DNA from: Peptoniphilaceae bacterium
GTDB lineage: Bacteria; Bacillota; Clostridia; Tissierellales; Peptoniphilaceae
Length of the DNA stretch: 64,000 nt
Assembly (NCBI GenBank): GCA_902363535.1
Contig: CABJAE010000001.1
Location: 110,758 to 174,757 of the forward strand
Reading direction: 5' to 3'
A program made the translations under genes and the position numbers. Below, in pieces: positions 16,410 through 25,457 of this stretch (the stretch's first letter is position 1; the number at the start of each line of letters is the position of its first letter). The notes below the pieces were generated by a model that ran no database searches, was not told where the DNA came from, and saw nothing but the letters and a program-made list of their open reading frames with translations.

Positions 16410-16508
16410 CTAGACATTTAATTTTTTGTGTTCTATTGCTTTTTTACTAGCTAAAGTTAAAACAATACCTAAAATTGTTAATCCTATTGCTAAGCTTTTC
16501 TTTTTCAT
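16410..16508 (-). CDS. Small single-span membrane peptide (32 residues)
   Basis: A short reading frame with a strong ribosome site (AGGAG six bases before the ATG at 16508) encodes a basic start (MKKKS), one hydrophobic span (LAIGLTILGIVLTLA) and a basic tail (SKKAIEHKKLNV). It begins 20 bp after the MATE gene stop on the same strand, so it is probably the last gene of cassette 2. Function is unknown; it could be an accessory peptide of a transporter. The case rests on the ribosome site and membrane pattern only. Confidence 0.5.
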   Translation of the reverse strand: MKKKSLAIGLTILGIVLTLASKKAIEHKKLNV

Positions 16509-16528
16509 TATCTTCTCCTCTCACGTTT

Positions 16529-17863
16529 TCATGCTTGATAAAAATTTCGAATCGTCTTTTTATATTTCCAAAGTCCAATCAAAAATACAATGAAATCTGG
16601 TATTGGTTCTGCTAACCATACACCTGTAAGTCCAAGTAATTTTGGAAGTATAAATACAGCAGGCACAAATAAGATGATTTGCCTTAGCATAACTAACAAC
16701 CCTGCTGATTTTCCATTTCCTACTGCTTGGAAGAATGTGATACACATAATCATAATGCCATAAGTTATAAAAGCACTATAAAATATTCTAAAACCTGGTA
16801 TTCCTTGAATCAATACTTGACCTTCTAATCCAAATAAGCCTAAAAGTTTTCCAGTAAAGATTAATGACGGAATCCAGAATGTAGCTGCCAAAATAGTTGC
16901 ATTAATAGTGAAAACTTTGAATATTTCTTTTACCCTATCATAGTTTTTAGCTCCAAAGTTTGCTCCTATAGCTGGTTGTAAACCTTGACTCATACCCCAT
17001 AATGGGATAAATGAGAAAGAGAACACTCTAAGAGATGCGGCAATAATTGAGCCAGCACTTTCTCCACCATTTGCAAAAGCGGAATTATACAAAAGAGTTT
17101 GTTGCAATATGGATAATACTTGAAACAGCATAGCAGAAACTCCAACTCCGAACATCTCATTATAGATAGCCTTGTTTGCTTTTATGCCTTTTATTTTTAC
17201 TGTCTTGTTTTTCTTTTTGAAATAATAAATTGTCATGAGAGTTTGGATAACCTGTGCTATAACGGTAGCGATCGCTGCTCCTTCTATTCCACTATCACCC
17301 ATTGCTCTCATAAAAATAGGGTCTAGCACAATATTTATCAAAGCACCTGTTCCCATTATTATCATGGCATCTTTCATCAGGCCCTCACCACGAAGTACCA
17401 TGTTGGAAGCCTGCGTAAAGTTTACAAACAATGAGCCTATGAAAATAATTTTCATATATCTAACTGCAAGAGTCTGTATATCTGGTGTTGCTCCCATAAT
17501 AGAAAGCAATTGGTTGGTAAATACAAGCCCCAGTACAGTAACAATGGCTGATAACAAGACAACCCAAAACAGGAGATTGCTCATTATCTTATCTATTGTT
17601 TGCTGATCTTTACGCCCCATAGCTCTGGACAATATTGATGCTGAACCTACTCCTATTAGAGTGGATATCCCTGAGTTGATATAGGTCATTGGCATAGCTA
17701 TGCCTACAGCTGTCATAGCCTGTTGACCTAATATCTGTCCAGCAAATATTCCATCCATTAGAGGGTATAAGCCAATAACCACCATACCGATAATAGCGGG
17801 AACAGAAAGTTCTAACATAAGTTTAAAAGGTTTTTCTTTTAATAATTTATCTTCTTTTTCCAT
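16529..17863 (-). CDS. MATE-family efflux transporter
   Basis: 444-residue antiporter-like protein with twelve hydrophobic segments in two six-helix halves. It starts KLMLELSVPAIIGMVVIGLYPLMDGIFAGQ-like (residues about 13-42), the typical NorM/DinF entry region, and has SAGSIIAASLRVFSFSFIPLWGMSQG in the second half. MATE pumps export organic cations or drugs using Na+ or H+. Here it lies 27 bp after the cassette 2 EcfAA' gene on the same strand. It may thus export a compound linked to that system, or simply be a neighbouring cargo gene. Confidence 0.88.
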   Translation of the reverse strand: MEKEDKLLKEKPFKLMLELSVPAIIGMVVIGLYPLMDGIFAGQILGQQAMTAVGIAMPMTYINSGISTLIGVGSASILSRAMGRKDQQTIDKIMSNLLFWVVLLSAIVTVLGLVFTNQLLSIMGATPDIQTLAVRYMKIIFIGSLFVNFTQASNMVLRGEGLMKDAMIIMGTGALINIVLDPIFMRAMGDSGIEGAAIATVIAQVIQTLMTIYYFKKKNKTVKIKGIKANKAIYNEMFGVGVSAMLFQVLSILQQTLLYNSAFANGGESAGSIIAASLRVFSFSFIPLWGMSQGLQPAIGANFGAKNYDRVKEIFKVFTINATILAATFWIPSLIFTGKLLGLFGLEGQVLIQGIPGFRIFYSAFITYGIMIMCITFFQAVGNGKSAGLLVMLRQIILFVPAVFILPKLLGLTGVWLAEPIPDFIVFLIGLWKYKKTIRNFYQA

Positions 17864-17890
17864 TAGATTTCTCCTTAAATTTGAAAGTAA

Positions 17891-19346
17891 TTATTGATTT
17901 TGTGTTTTAAAGAAATCATTTAATTTGTGGATATTTTCTTCAGTATAGTTTCCTGACCATTCCACTTGTCCGTTTTCCAAAAAAATAAAATAATCACAAC
18001 ACTCCTTTAGTAATTCAGGATCATGAGTGATGAGGAAAACAGTTTTATCTTTCATCTGCTTTATACTTTGAGCCACATCTAACATATTATGATAATCCAG
18101 ACCAGAGGTAGGTTCATCTAATATTAGTATGCGACTATTTGAAGCAAGGGCACTAGCTAAAGCTACTCTTTGCTTTTGTCCTCCGGATAGCGACATGGGA
18201 TGGAACTCTTTTAATTCCAACAAATTAAATTGAGCTAAAATCTCATCTACTTGTCCACTTATTTCATCTGAACTAAGGCTAAGTGAAATTTCCTCTTTGA
18301 CACTTTCTGTAAAGAGTTGGTGATTCACATCTTGCATGACCATATAAGAAATCTCAAGCCTTTCTTTGCTATCGTAGCTTTTTCCTTCTAAGTTCATTAT
18401 CCCTGTTGATTCATCTGCAATACCACACAGACAATTGGCAAAGGTAGATTTTCCAGCACCATTTTTCCCAAGAATTCCTATTATATGTTTTCTAGGAAGA
18501 TCTAGATGATTAATTTCTAATCCAACCACTTTATTGTAATATACACAAAAATTCTCAAGTGCTATTTCATTGGTATACTCAATGTCTTTACTCTCAAACT
18601 TAGGAATATTAGAAGATCTTAATCCCATCTCGTGCAACTTCTTGTCTGAAATATCTTTAAATTCCTCAATGCTATAATTCTTGCTAATTCGACCATCTTT
18701 CATATAAATAACTCGGTCGACCAAATCCATTAAATAAAATAACCTATGTTCAGCTATGATAATCGTTTTGCCTTGTTGTTTCCAATATTTAAGTATATTT
18801 TTTAAATCATCAATGCTTTCAATGTCTAAATTTGATGAAGGTTCATCTAAAACTAAAATAGGGGCTTCCATCACAGCTGTAGATGCACAAGCAATTTTTT
18901 GCTTTTCACCACCTGATAAATTAAATAGATTCCTATCTAACAGTTCATGAATGTTTAATGCATAAGCTACCTTTCCTATCCTGTCACGCATCTCCATTCT
19001 ATCAACACCCATATTCTCAAGTCCAAAAGCTATTTCACTTGTAGAATCCACATTAAAAAATTGTGATTTTGGGTTTTGAAATACAGAGCCGACAATCTTT
19101 GAAAGTGATTGAATACTAGTTTGTCCTACTTTTTCTCCATTGATCTCCACTTCACCTTGTAAATCTCCCGTATAATATTCAGGGGAAAGGCCGTTAATTA
19201 GTCTCGTTAGAGTAGTTTTTCCACATCCAGACTCACCTGTTAGTAGTATAAATTCTCCTTCTTCAATGGATAAACTTATATTAAAAACGCCAACTTGTCT
19301 TTCTTTGCTCTTATAGGTAAAGCTAGCATTGTTAAATTTTATCATC
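17891..19346 (-). CDS. ECF transporter double ATPase EcfAA', cassette 2
   Basis: Fused ATPase pair like that of cassette 1. Half one: GESGCGKTT, VFQNPKSQFF, LSGGEKQK, VLDEPSSNLD. Half two: GKNGAGKST, LSGGQKQR, ILDEPTSGLD. I place the start at 19346 (MIKFNNASF): AGGGGG lies 5-9 bases upstream and the cassette 1 protein begins in the same way. An upstream Met at 19372 lies within the EcfT gene. About 485 residues. It overlaps the EcfT region only by its ribosome site. Confidence 0.9.
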
Positions 19347-19356
19347 TCTTTCCCCC

Positions 19357-20082
19357 TCATACTAAAGCCCAAACTAGCAATCCTATCATCAATAGAAAAA
19401 TCAAAAAATCATATTTTCTAAATTTAACCTCAACAAGGCTCGTTCTGCCTTGAACATTATCTAATCCTCTTGTTAATGCTGATGCGGAAAGTTCATCACC
19501 TATTTTGACAACAGAAAACAGTAGTGGGATAATTCTGTACTCTAAAAATAGTGATGGATTGGCTTTTGTTTTTTTACTATTAAATCGTATCCCCCTCATT
19601 CGCATAGCATTTGATATTGCCTGATTTTCTTCATTTAGAGTAGGTATGAAACGAAATACTACAGAAACAGGAATAATAAACGCCTCTGGTATCTTCCATT
19701 TTTCGAGAGCTGATATAAATTCATTTGGTTTGGTGGAACTAATCGTATAGTATCCCATCATGAAAATAGGAAAAAGCCTTATGACTAATGAGTTGAGCAA
19801 TACATTAATCATGTTTAATATGGATGGTAATTCATACATATTTTTAGTTTTGCTTGAAATAACAGCCAAAACAAATAAAATTCCATATATGGTTGCAGTT
19901 TTGTAATTTTTATTAGATACAAGCAAGAATATAGCGATAGAAACTATCGCTATATCTATACCTATATTGTCATAGACAAAAAACATTATAGTGCTAATGA
20001 ATACCATGAATAATATTTTTGTTCTCGGATCTAAATAAAAGCCTCTCTTTACTGGGGGAATATAAGTTTTGTAAGCCTCCAT
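19357..20082 (-). CDS. ECF transporter transmembrane subunit EcfT, cassette 2
   Basis: 241 residues with five or six hydrophobic segments and the coupling motif Ala-x-x-x-Arg-Gly as SASALTRGLD. An upstream helix reads NAMRMRGIRFN, the second Arg-Gly motif of EcfT. It overlaps the S-component stop by one base (TAATG), as in cassette 1. It is somewhat longer at the N-terminus than the cassette 1 homologue. Confidence 0.87.
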   Translation of the reverse strand: MEAYKTYIPPVKRGFYLDPRTKILFMVFISTIMFFVYDNIGIDIAIVSIAIFLLVSNKNYKTATIYGILFVLAVISSKTKNMYELPSILNMINVLLNSLVIRLFPIFMMGYYTISSTKPNEFISALEKWKIPEAFIIPVSVVFRFIPTLNEENQAISNAMRMRGIRFNSKKTKANPSLFLEYRIIPLLFSVVKIGDELSASALTRGLDNVQGRTSLVEVKFRKYDFLIFLLMIGLLVWALV

Positions 20083-20663
20083 TAAGCAATTCCAGTTCTT
20101 TCAAAGTGTTTTTTCAACATTTTCTTTCCTATATTAGCACCTATCACCGCTCCAACAAACATGATGCCAATTGCAGCAATTCCCATCCATGGTGGCATAT
20201 ATTTCGCTAAATCGGTCGCAAATTGCTCTCCCATTTGTTGTTTTACTCCTTCCATATAGGTATCTGCCATAACCCACATTGGCATCTGACAGCCTAACTC
20301 GGCACATGAAAACAACCAGAATCCTATTGTATTAACTTTAAAACTTTTATACTTTTTAGTATTCATAACTACATCAGCAATAATTGCCATTGGAATATAC
20401 ACGACTGGTGCTAGCCAAGTGTAACCCATAAAATACCAAAATACTCCTAAAATGATTCCCATTAGAGATACCATTCCAAACTTTTCTACCTTGGTTAGAA
20501 ATAGCATAAATGGAATACCTGTTAATATTGGGGTCAATATAAATATGGTGGGATAAAGTATTGGCACCGCCCCTATCATTCCTGTTACGAAAAATATGAC
20601 TAAGTAAATAGCCGTATAAATTCCTACGTTAATTAAATCCTTTGCTGTTAATCGATTCTTCAT
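20082..20663 (-). CDS. ECF substrate-binding (S) component, TIGR02185/MptD-like, cassette 2
   Basis: 193-residue membrane protein with five or six hydrophobic segments, starting MKNRLTAKDLINVGIYTAIYLVIF-like. It has the LAPVVYIPMAIIADVVM stretch seen in the Trep_Strep family of predicted S components. It differs clearly from the cassette 1 S protein, so the two cassettes need not carry the same substrate. The start, with GGAGG upstream, lies 35 bp inside the end of the preceding ABC gene. Confidence 0.82.
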   Translation of the reverse strand: MKNRLTAKDLINVGIYTAIYLVIFFVTGMIGAVPILYPTIFILTPILTGIPFMLFLTKVEKFGMVSLMGIILGVFWYFMGYTWLAPVVYIPMAIIADVVMNTKKYKSFKVNTIGFWLFSCAELGCQMPMWVMADTYMEGVKQQMGEQFATDLAKYMPPWMGIAAIGIMFVGAVIGANIGKKMLKKHFERTGIA

Positions 20664-22413
20664 TGAAATCCTCCTTATTATGTTTAATCTTCCAGCTTTC
20701 TGTTCCTTCTCTTGCTTCTATAAATTTTTTATAAGTGCCTTCTTTTCTAATTAAATCTTCATGCTTTCCATTCTCCTCAATTATCCCGTCTCGCAAAACA
20801 ATAATTTGATCTGCATTTCGAATCGTTTTTAATCGATGGGCGATCATAATCACGGTTTTGTCCTTCGTTAAACTTTCCATGGCGTTCTGAAGCTTATCCT
20901 CATTTTCAGGGTCTACATTGGCCGTTGCTTCATCAAAAATAATGATGGGTGCATCTTTTATCATGGCTCTGGCAATAGATATTCTTTGTTTTTCTCCGCC
21001 TGAAAGAGAGGTGCCACCTTCGCCTATGATGGTTTGATAGCCTTCCGGCAAATTCATAATAAAGTCATGGCATTGAGCCTTTTTTGCTACTTCTATGACT
21101 TCTTCCTTCTTAGCTTGTGGTTTGCCAAATTTTATATTATTTTCGATGGTATCTTGGAAAAGATAAACATTTTGGAATACGGTGCTAATTAAATCCATTA
21201 AGGATTCAAGCGTGTAGTTTTTAATATTGACATCTCCAATCGATATGCTGCCTTGATCCACGTCCCAAAATCTAGAAATAAGCGAACACATGGTGCTCTT
21301 ACCAGATCCACTTGGTCCAATAATGGCTGTCATAGCCTTTTCCGGAATATGAACGGAAACCTCCCTTAAAATAGGTATTTTATCATAAGAAAAGCTAACA
21401 TTATTGAATTCAATATCTGTATGATGAGGCGTAATCTTCTGGCCCTCAATATCCATCTGAGGCATATTTTCTGTTGTTTCTACTTGTTCTATAGAACTTG
21501 TTGCAACTCTTAATGTCGCCATGGCGGATCCTGCGGATTGAATACTTGCAAACACCAGGAATGACATGATGATACACATAATTGCTTTCAATAAATCCAT
21601 GGTGCCATTGATATAAAAATAAAGTGAAAGGACAATCATGGCAACACTGGAAATTCTTAAAACGAGCTCTTGCCCGATGGTATAGGGTGTAAATAATTTC
21701 TCCAAGGCTAGATTGGCTGAGCGACTTTCTTCTAGTGCCGAGCGTACGGTTTGGTCTCCTTTTCCTGTTAAATTAAAGGATTTAATGATCGGCATTCCCT
21801 GGATATATTCCAAGATCGTTTCTACTAAAAGAGATTGTGCCTCTTGCCTTTTTGGAGCAAGTGTCCTCGACTTTTTTTCCATGACAGAAGTAATATATAG
21901 ATATAAAACCGTTCCTGCTATAACAATCAGCCCATTTCTCCACTCGAAAAATAAAATCATCAGGGTGAACACAAATGAGTTAATGAAGCCACTCATCATA
22001 ACAACTAAAACCATAGGAGCTGTATTCTCAACGTCATCTAGAACAGTTGTTAAAACACCAGTCACTTTTCCAATATTATTTTCATTAAAGAATCCCATTG
22101 GAACCGTCTTCAGCATTTTTCCTATACTTATTCTTCGATTAGCTACCATAAAATACCCAGCATGCGTTTGATCTAATTGAGCAAAATAGTTGGCAGAAGA
22201 CCTTCCGACAATACTTACCAACAGCATAAGAAAAACCTTCAGTGCTATAAAGGAATTAAAATCTTTTGTCACCAAGGCTTGAAGCACAAAGTAAATGGCT
22301 CCTATTTGCAACATATTGAAGATGGCATACACAAATTCAAAAATAACAGACTTGTTTAAATTTATTCGTTCCTTATCTGCAAATGCCCATATCTTTCGAA
22401 GTCCACTTAACAT
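20629..22413 (-). CDS. ABC half-transporter (exporter fold), cassette 2 subunit 2
   Basis: 594-residue fused membrane/ATPase protein. The membrane domain covers about residues 1-310. The ATPase has GPSGSGKST, the Q-loop VFQNVYLFQDT, LSGGEKQR, IFDEATANVD and IAHRLKT. The ATG overlaps the stop region of its partner (TAGATG) with GGAGG 8 bases upstream. A hydrophilic tail (WKIKHNKEDFNEE) extends past the usual end and overlaps the S gene. It forms a heterodimer with the product of 22414-24147. Confidence 0.85.
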   Translation of the reverse strand: MLSGLRKIWAFADKERINLNKSVIFEFVYAIFNMLQIGAIYFVLQALVTKDFNSFIALKVFLMLLVSIVGRSSANYFAQLDQTHAGYFMVANRRISIGKMLKTVPMGFFNENNIGKVTGVLTTVLDDVENTAPMVLVVMMSGFINSFVFTLMILFFEWRNGLIVIAGTVLYLYITSVMEKKSRTLAPKRQEAQSLLVETILEYIQGMPIIKSFNLTGKGDQTVRSALEESRSANLALEKLFTPYTIGQELVLRISSVAMIVLSLYFYINGTMDLLKAIMCIIMSFLVFASIQSAGSAMATLRVATSSIEQVETTENMPQMDIEGQKITPHHTDIEFNNVSFSYDKIPILREVSVHIPEKAMTAIIGPSGSGKSTMCSLISRFWDVDQGSISIGDVNIKNYTLESLMDLISTVFQNVYLFQDTIENNIKFGKPQAKKEEVIEVAKKAQCHDFIMNLPEGYQTIIGEGGTSLSGGEKQRISIARAMIKDAPIIIFDEATANVDPENEDKLQNAMESLTKDKTVIMIAHRLKTIRNADQIIVLRDGIIEENGKHEDLIRKEGTYKKFIEAREGTESWKIKHNKEDFNEESINSKGFN

Positions 22414-24147
22414 CTAAGCCACCTCCTTTCCACCGATATGTGCTTCCCACATGGCTTGATAAAGTTTATTTTCTTTAAGAAGTTCTTCATGATTGCCACT
22501 TGCTACAAGTTTGCCATGATCAATGAGATAAATCTGGTCTGCATTGGTTATTGTTGATAACCTATGAGCAATCATAATGATAGTTTTTCCCTGAATAAGC
22601 TTATTAATTGCATTTTGTAAAACTTGCTCATTTTCAGGATCAATATAAGCCGTCGCTTCATCTAATATGATAATTGGAGCATCTTTTATCATGGCTCTAG
22701 CAATGGTGATCCTCTGTTTTTCACCGCCTGATAAATGGTTTCCTCCACTCCCTACTTTGGTCTGATATCCATGCTCTAAAGACATAATAAAATCATGACA
22801 ACCAGAAGCTTTGGCAATTTCAATCACTTCTTCATCGCTAGCCGAAGGCTTGCCCATTCGAATATTTTCCATGATTGTATCGTTAAAAAGGAAAATATCC
22901 TGCGAAACAAAAGAAACTAAGTTATAGAGTTGTTCAAGTGGAATATTGAGTAAATTAACTCCACCAATCGATATTTCTCCCTGTTCTACGTCCCAGAAAC
23001 CAGCAATTAACTTGGCAATGGTTGACTTTCCTGAGCCACTTGCCCCAACAAAGGCATTTAAACTTCGCTCTTGAATTTCCATATCGATTCCTTTAATAAC
23101 TTCTTCTCCCGATTCATAGGAGAAATGGAGATTCCTGATAGCAATGTCATGATTTTTAAAATGAACTCTTTTTCTACGATGAACTTGTTCTGTCCCATTT
23201 AAGACTTCATCAATTCGTCCGACGGTTGTTCCTGTTTGAGCTAAGGCATCGACAAAGTTAATAGCCGCTAGTAAAGGACCGGCTATACCAAAGGAAAGGA
23301 TGATGGTCGTAATAAAGGTTGACATCTCTAAACTTCCATTAATAAACATAAGCCAACCAACAGGTAATACCGTAATCAAAGTGGTTGGTGAAATGTTCTT
23401 GGATAAGGACACCGGTATTTGACATTTTTTCATCCAATGATAATAAAATGAAGCATTAGCTATCACTTTATCGGTGAATTTCCCATAGGATTTTTCGCCT
23501 TGATTAAAAGTTTTAATCACTTCAATTCCGCCAACATACTCAACAATGGCTTTATTCATTTCGGTATTGCTCGCAACCGATTTACTATAATCTTCTGCAT
23601 AATCTTTCATAATTAATGACATAAAAAACATACCTGCCGGAATTGAAACGAGTGACAATAAAGCCATTCTCCAATCTAAAATTAATAGATAGATGAAGAT
23701 GGATACAGGCCCTAAAATATTCGCCGTCATCTCAGGCAATAAGTGAGCCAAAGGTCGTTCCATTTTTTCTACTTGATCAACAATGGTTGTCTTTAAATCA
23801 CCACTATGGGTATCAATAATCGTACCAAGAGGCATTCTAGGCAGCTTTTCCAAGAGCATGATTCGTACATTCCTTAGAACAGAGAAAGTTGCTTTATGGG
23901 ACTCTGCCAAGGCCTTGGCATAAAAAATTGGTTTTAAGCAATAACCAATCAAGATTAGAAAACACCAAGGTAGGTAGAAGGAAAAATCTTTATTTCCAGC
24001 AAACAAACCATAAACAATTTTGCTCACGCCAAAATAAGGCAACATACCTAAAAGAACCCCAGTAACCGCCAAGAAAATGGAAAGCTTGAGACCTTTATGT
24101 TCTTCTTCTGCCAGCTGCCATAGACGTTTCATATAATTATTTTTCAA
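22414..24147 (-). CDS. ABC half-transporter (exporter fold), cassette 2 subunit 1
   Basis: Partner of the next gene. The start is best placed at a TTG at 24147: GGAGG lies six bases before it. The later ATG (24132) and earlier codons inside the TetR gene have poor ribosome sites. This gives about 577 residues and an 11-bp overlap with the regulator gene. Motifs: GASGSGKST, FVSQDIFLFNDT, LSGGEKQR, ILDEATAYID, IAHRLST. The first 100 residues closely resemble the broken ABC fragment at 24987-25315. Confidence 0.85.
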   Translation of the reverse strand: MKNNYMKRLWQLAEEEHKGLKLSIFLAVTGVLLGMLPYFGVSKIVYGLFAGNKDFSFYLPWCFLILIGYCLKPIFYAKALAESHKATFSVLRNVRIMLLEKLPRMPLGTIIDTHSGDLKTTIVDQVEKMERPLAHLLPEMTANILGPVSIFIYLLILDWRMALLSLVSIPAGMFFMSLIMKDYAEDYSKSVASNTEMNKAIVEYVGGIEVIKTFNQGEKSYGKFTDKVIANASFYYHWMKKCQIPVSLSKNISPTTLITVLPVGWLMFINGSLEMSTFITTIILSFGIAGPLLAAINFVDALAQTGTTVGRIDEVLNGTEQVHRRKRVHFKNHDIAIRNLHFSYESGEEVIKGIDMEIQERSLNAFVGASGSGKSTIAKLIAGFWDVEQGEISIGGVNLLNIPLEQLYNLVSFVSQDIFLFNDTIMENIRMGKPSASDEEVIEIAKASGCHDFIMSLEHGYQTKVGSGGNHLSGGEKQRITIARAMIKDAPIIILDEATAYIDPENEQVLQNAINKLIQGKTIIMIAHRLSTITNADQIYLIDHGKLVASGNHEELLKENKLYQAMWEAHIGGKEVA

Positions 24148-24751
24148 TGGAAGCCTCCTTTCCTTTTTTCTCAATTTTTGCAAAATAACTTTCTAACATA
24201 AGAAGCAAATACTCTCTATTTTTTAGATAATTCTCTCTTGCATTTAAAATTTCACATCCCAATAAACTTGAATTAATAATGTTCGTCAGAAAATCAAATT
24301 CTTCCTCCGTTGGTGGTATATAGTTTAACTTCCTTAAAAGTTGACTAAATTCTTGTATCGTCATTGCTTTTAATTTTTTATATAGCTTATTAAGTTTTAC
24401 ATCATTTTTTATTTCGCACAAAAACATGACATATACAGGAATATATTTATTATCTGCTATCATTTTATCTACCCATATCTCTGCCATAATCTGTGGATTG
24501 ATTGTATTTCCAAAGCTTTCAACAGTCTTTTGAATACTTTTCCCTCTTAAGACACTTCCATCTTTCATAATGTCATATAGAATTTCATAGGTGGAAGAAT
24601 AATGATGATATAATCCTCCTGCCGATAAACCACTTGCTTCTCTAATTTCATCCATCGTCGTGTTCTTAAAACCTTGCGATAAGAACAAATCTAGGGCATA
24701 ATTCTGAATTTGCTTTTTTCTTTCTTCCTTGTTCATCCTAACCCTAGACAT
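24137..24751 (-). CDS. TetR-family regulator of cassette 2
   Basis: About 204 residues from the ATG at 24751 (MSRVRMNKEERKKQ). A GTG 21 bases upstream would place the GGAGAG ribosome site inside the gene, so I reject it. The N-terminal helix-turn-helix is clear: NYALDLFLSQGFKNTTMDEIREASGLS, then AGGLYHHYSSTYEILYDIM. The C-terminal ligand-binding half is not assignable. It is the first gene of cassette 2 and a GAGAGCTCTC palindrome lies between its promoter and its start, so it probably represses its own operon. Confidence 0.88.
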   Translation of the reverse strand: MSRVRMNKEERKKQIQNYALDLFLSQGFKNTTMDEIREASGLSAGGLYHHYSSTYEILYDIMKDGSVLRGKSIQKTVESFGNTINPQIMAEIWVDKMIADNKYIPVYVMFLCEIKNDVKLNKLYKKLKAMTIQEFSQLLRKLNYIPPTEEEFDFLTNIINSSLLGCEILNARENYLKNREYLLLMLESYFAKIEKKGKEASIEK

Positions 24752-24778
24752 GGAACATCTCTCCTTCTTCACTTTTAT

Positions 24779-24848
24779 ATACCGAGAGCTCTCTCTGTAT
24801 GCATGTTACTCTTCTCTAACTATTTTGTCAAGAACTATTATCAGTATC
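24779..24848 (-). promoter_or_regulatory. Cassette 2 promoter, TetR-type operator and Fur-like box
   Basis: Minus-strand promoter: TTGACA (24831-24826), 17 bp, TAACAT (24808-24803). Just downstream an inverted repeat ATAC..GAGAGCTCTC..GTAT (24779-24800) is well placed for the TetR product. Just upstream, overlapping the -35, GATACTGATAATAGTTCTT (24848-24830) matches 14 of 19 positions of the classical Fur box. That is suggestive of iron control but below a safe threshold. Confidence 0.6.
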
Positions 24849-24986
24849 AGTTGCTGTTATATACGCTCCCAAGAGATTGCAACATCTCACTTAAGTCGAC
24901 TCTTATATGAAATTCATTCGCTATTAAAGTCTTTTAGTACCATAACCTTTTATGAAGTTCCAATAAGCTAATAATAAAAAATTGTT

Positions 24987-25315
24987 TTATACCAAAGGCA
25001 TCTTTGGTAATTTATCAAGCATTCTTAAACGAATATCTTTCAGTACGCTAAAAGTAGCTTTTTGAGATACAGATAATGCCAGAAAATATAAGATTGATTT
25101 CAAAATATACGATAACAAACCTATTCCAAGCCAAAGCAAATAAACCTTACTCTCTTCAATTCCATTTAATAAATTAACTAAAATACGACTTACGCCAATA
25201 TACGGAACAATTCCCGCTATAACACCCATACTTGATATAAATACAGATGATTTCAATTTTGAATGTTCCTTATACGCAAGCTCCCACAATATTACAGCAG
25301 GATTTTTTCTTTCAT
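24987..25315 (-). pseudogene. Broken ABC half-transporter (N-terminal remnant, third cassette)
   Basis: About 105 codons corresponding to the start of subunit 1 of cassette 2 (shared pattern LWELAYKEHSKLK / LWQLAEEEHKGLK, IPY/LPYFGVS, KATFSVL..R..LLDKLPKMPL). The proper ATG at 25315 has a GGAGGT site but runs into a stop after seven codons. A tract of six A here would need seven to stay in frame. The sequence ends abruptly at MPLV, where the full proteins continue GTI. It is doubly damaged and is a remnant. Confidence 0.75.
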
Positions 25316-25370
25316 TTCAGCACCTCCATATATAAATAACTTTGTTCGCTAACTTAGTTATCATCAAGTT

Positions 25371-25397
25371 GAAAAAATAAAGGCTTAAAAAGCCTTT
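25371..25397 (-). terminator. Rho-independent terminator after the TetR remnant
   Basis: AAAGGCTT / AAGCCTTT stem around a short A/T loop, followed on the minus strand by ATTTTTT. It lies downstream of the truncated TetR gene and upstream of the ABC remnant. Confidence 0.6.
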
Positions 25398-25457
25398 GCC
25401 CTTATATTTAAAAACCTCGTAGTTTTTCCCATCCATCATAAAAAACTTTGAAATAAT

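Noticed and set aside
24139..24183. Upstream start for the cassette 2 ABC subunit 1 (MQKLRKKERR)
   Set aside because: It lies within the TetR gene without a ribosome site; the TTG at 24147 has GGAGG at ideal distance.
7110..24751. Reading the island as a bacteriocin/lantibiotic export and immunity locus
   Set aside because: No precursor peptide, modification enzyme or peptidase domain is present; the fused EcfAA', EcfT and S genes point to import.
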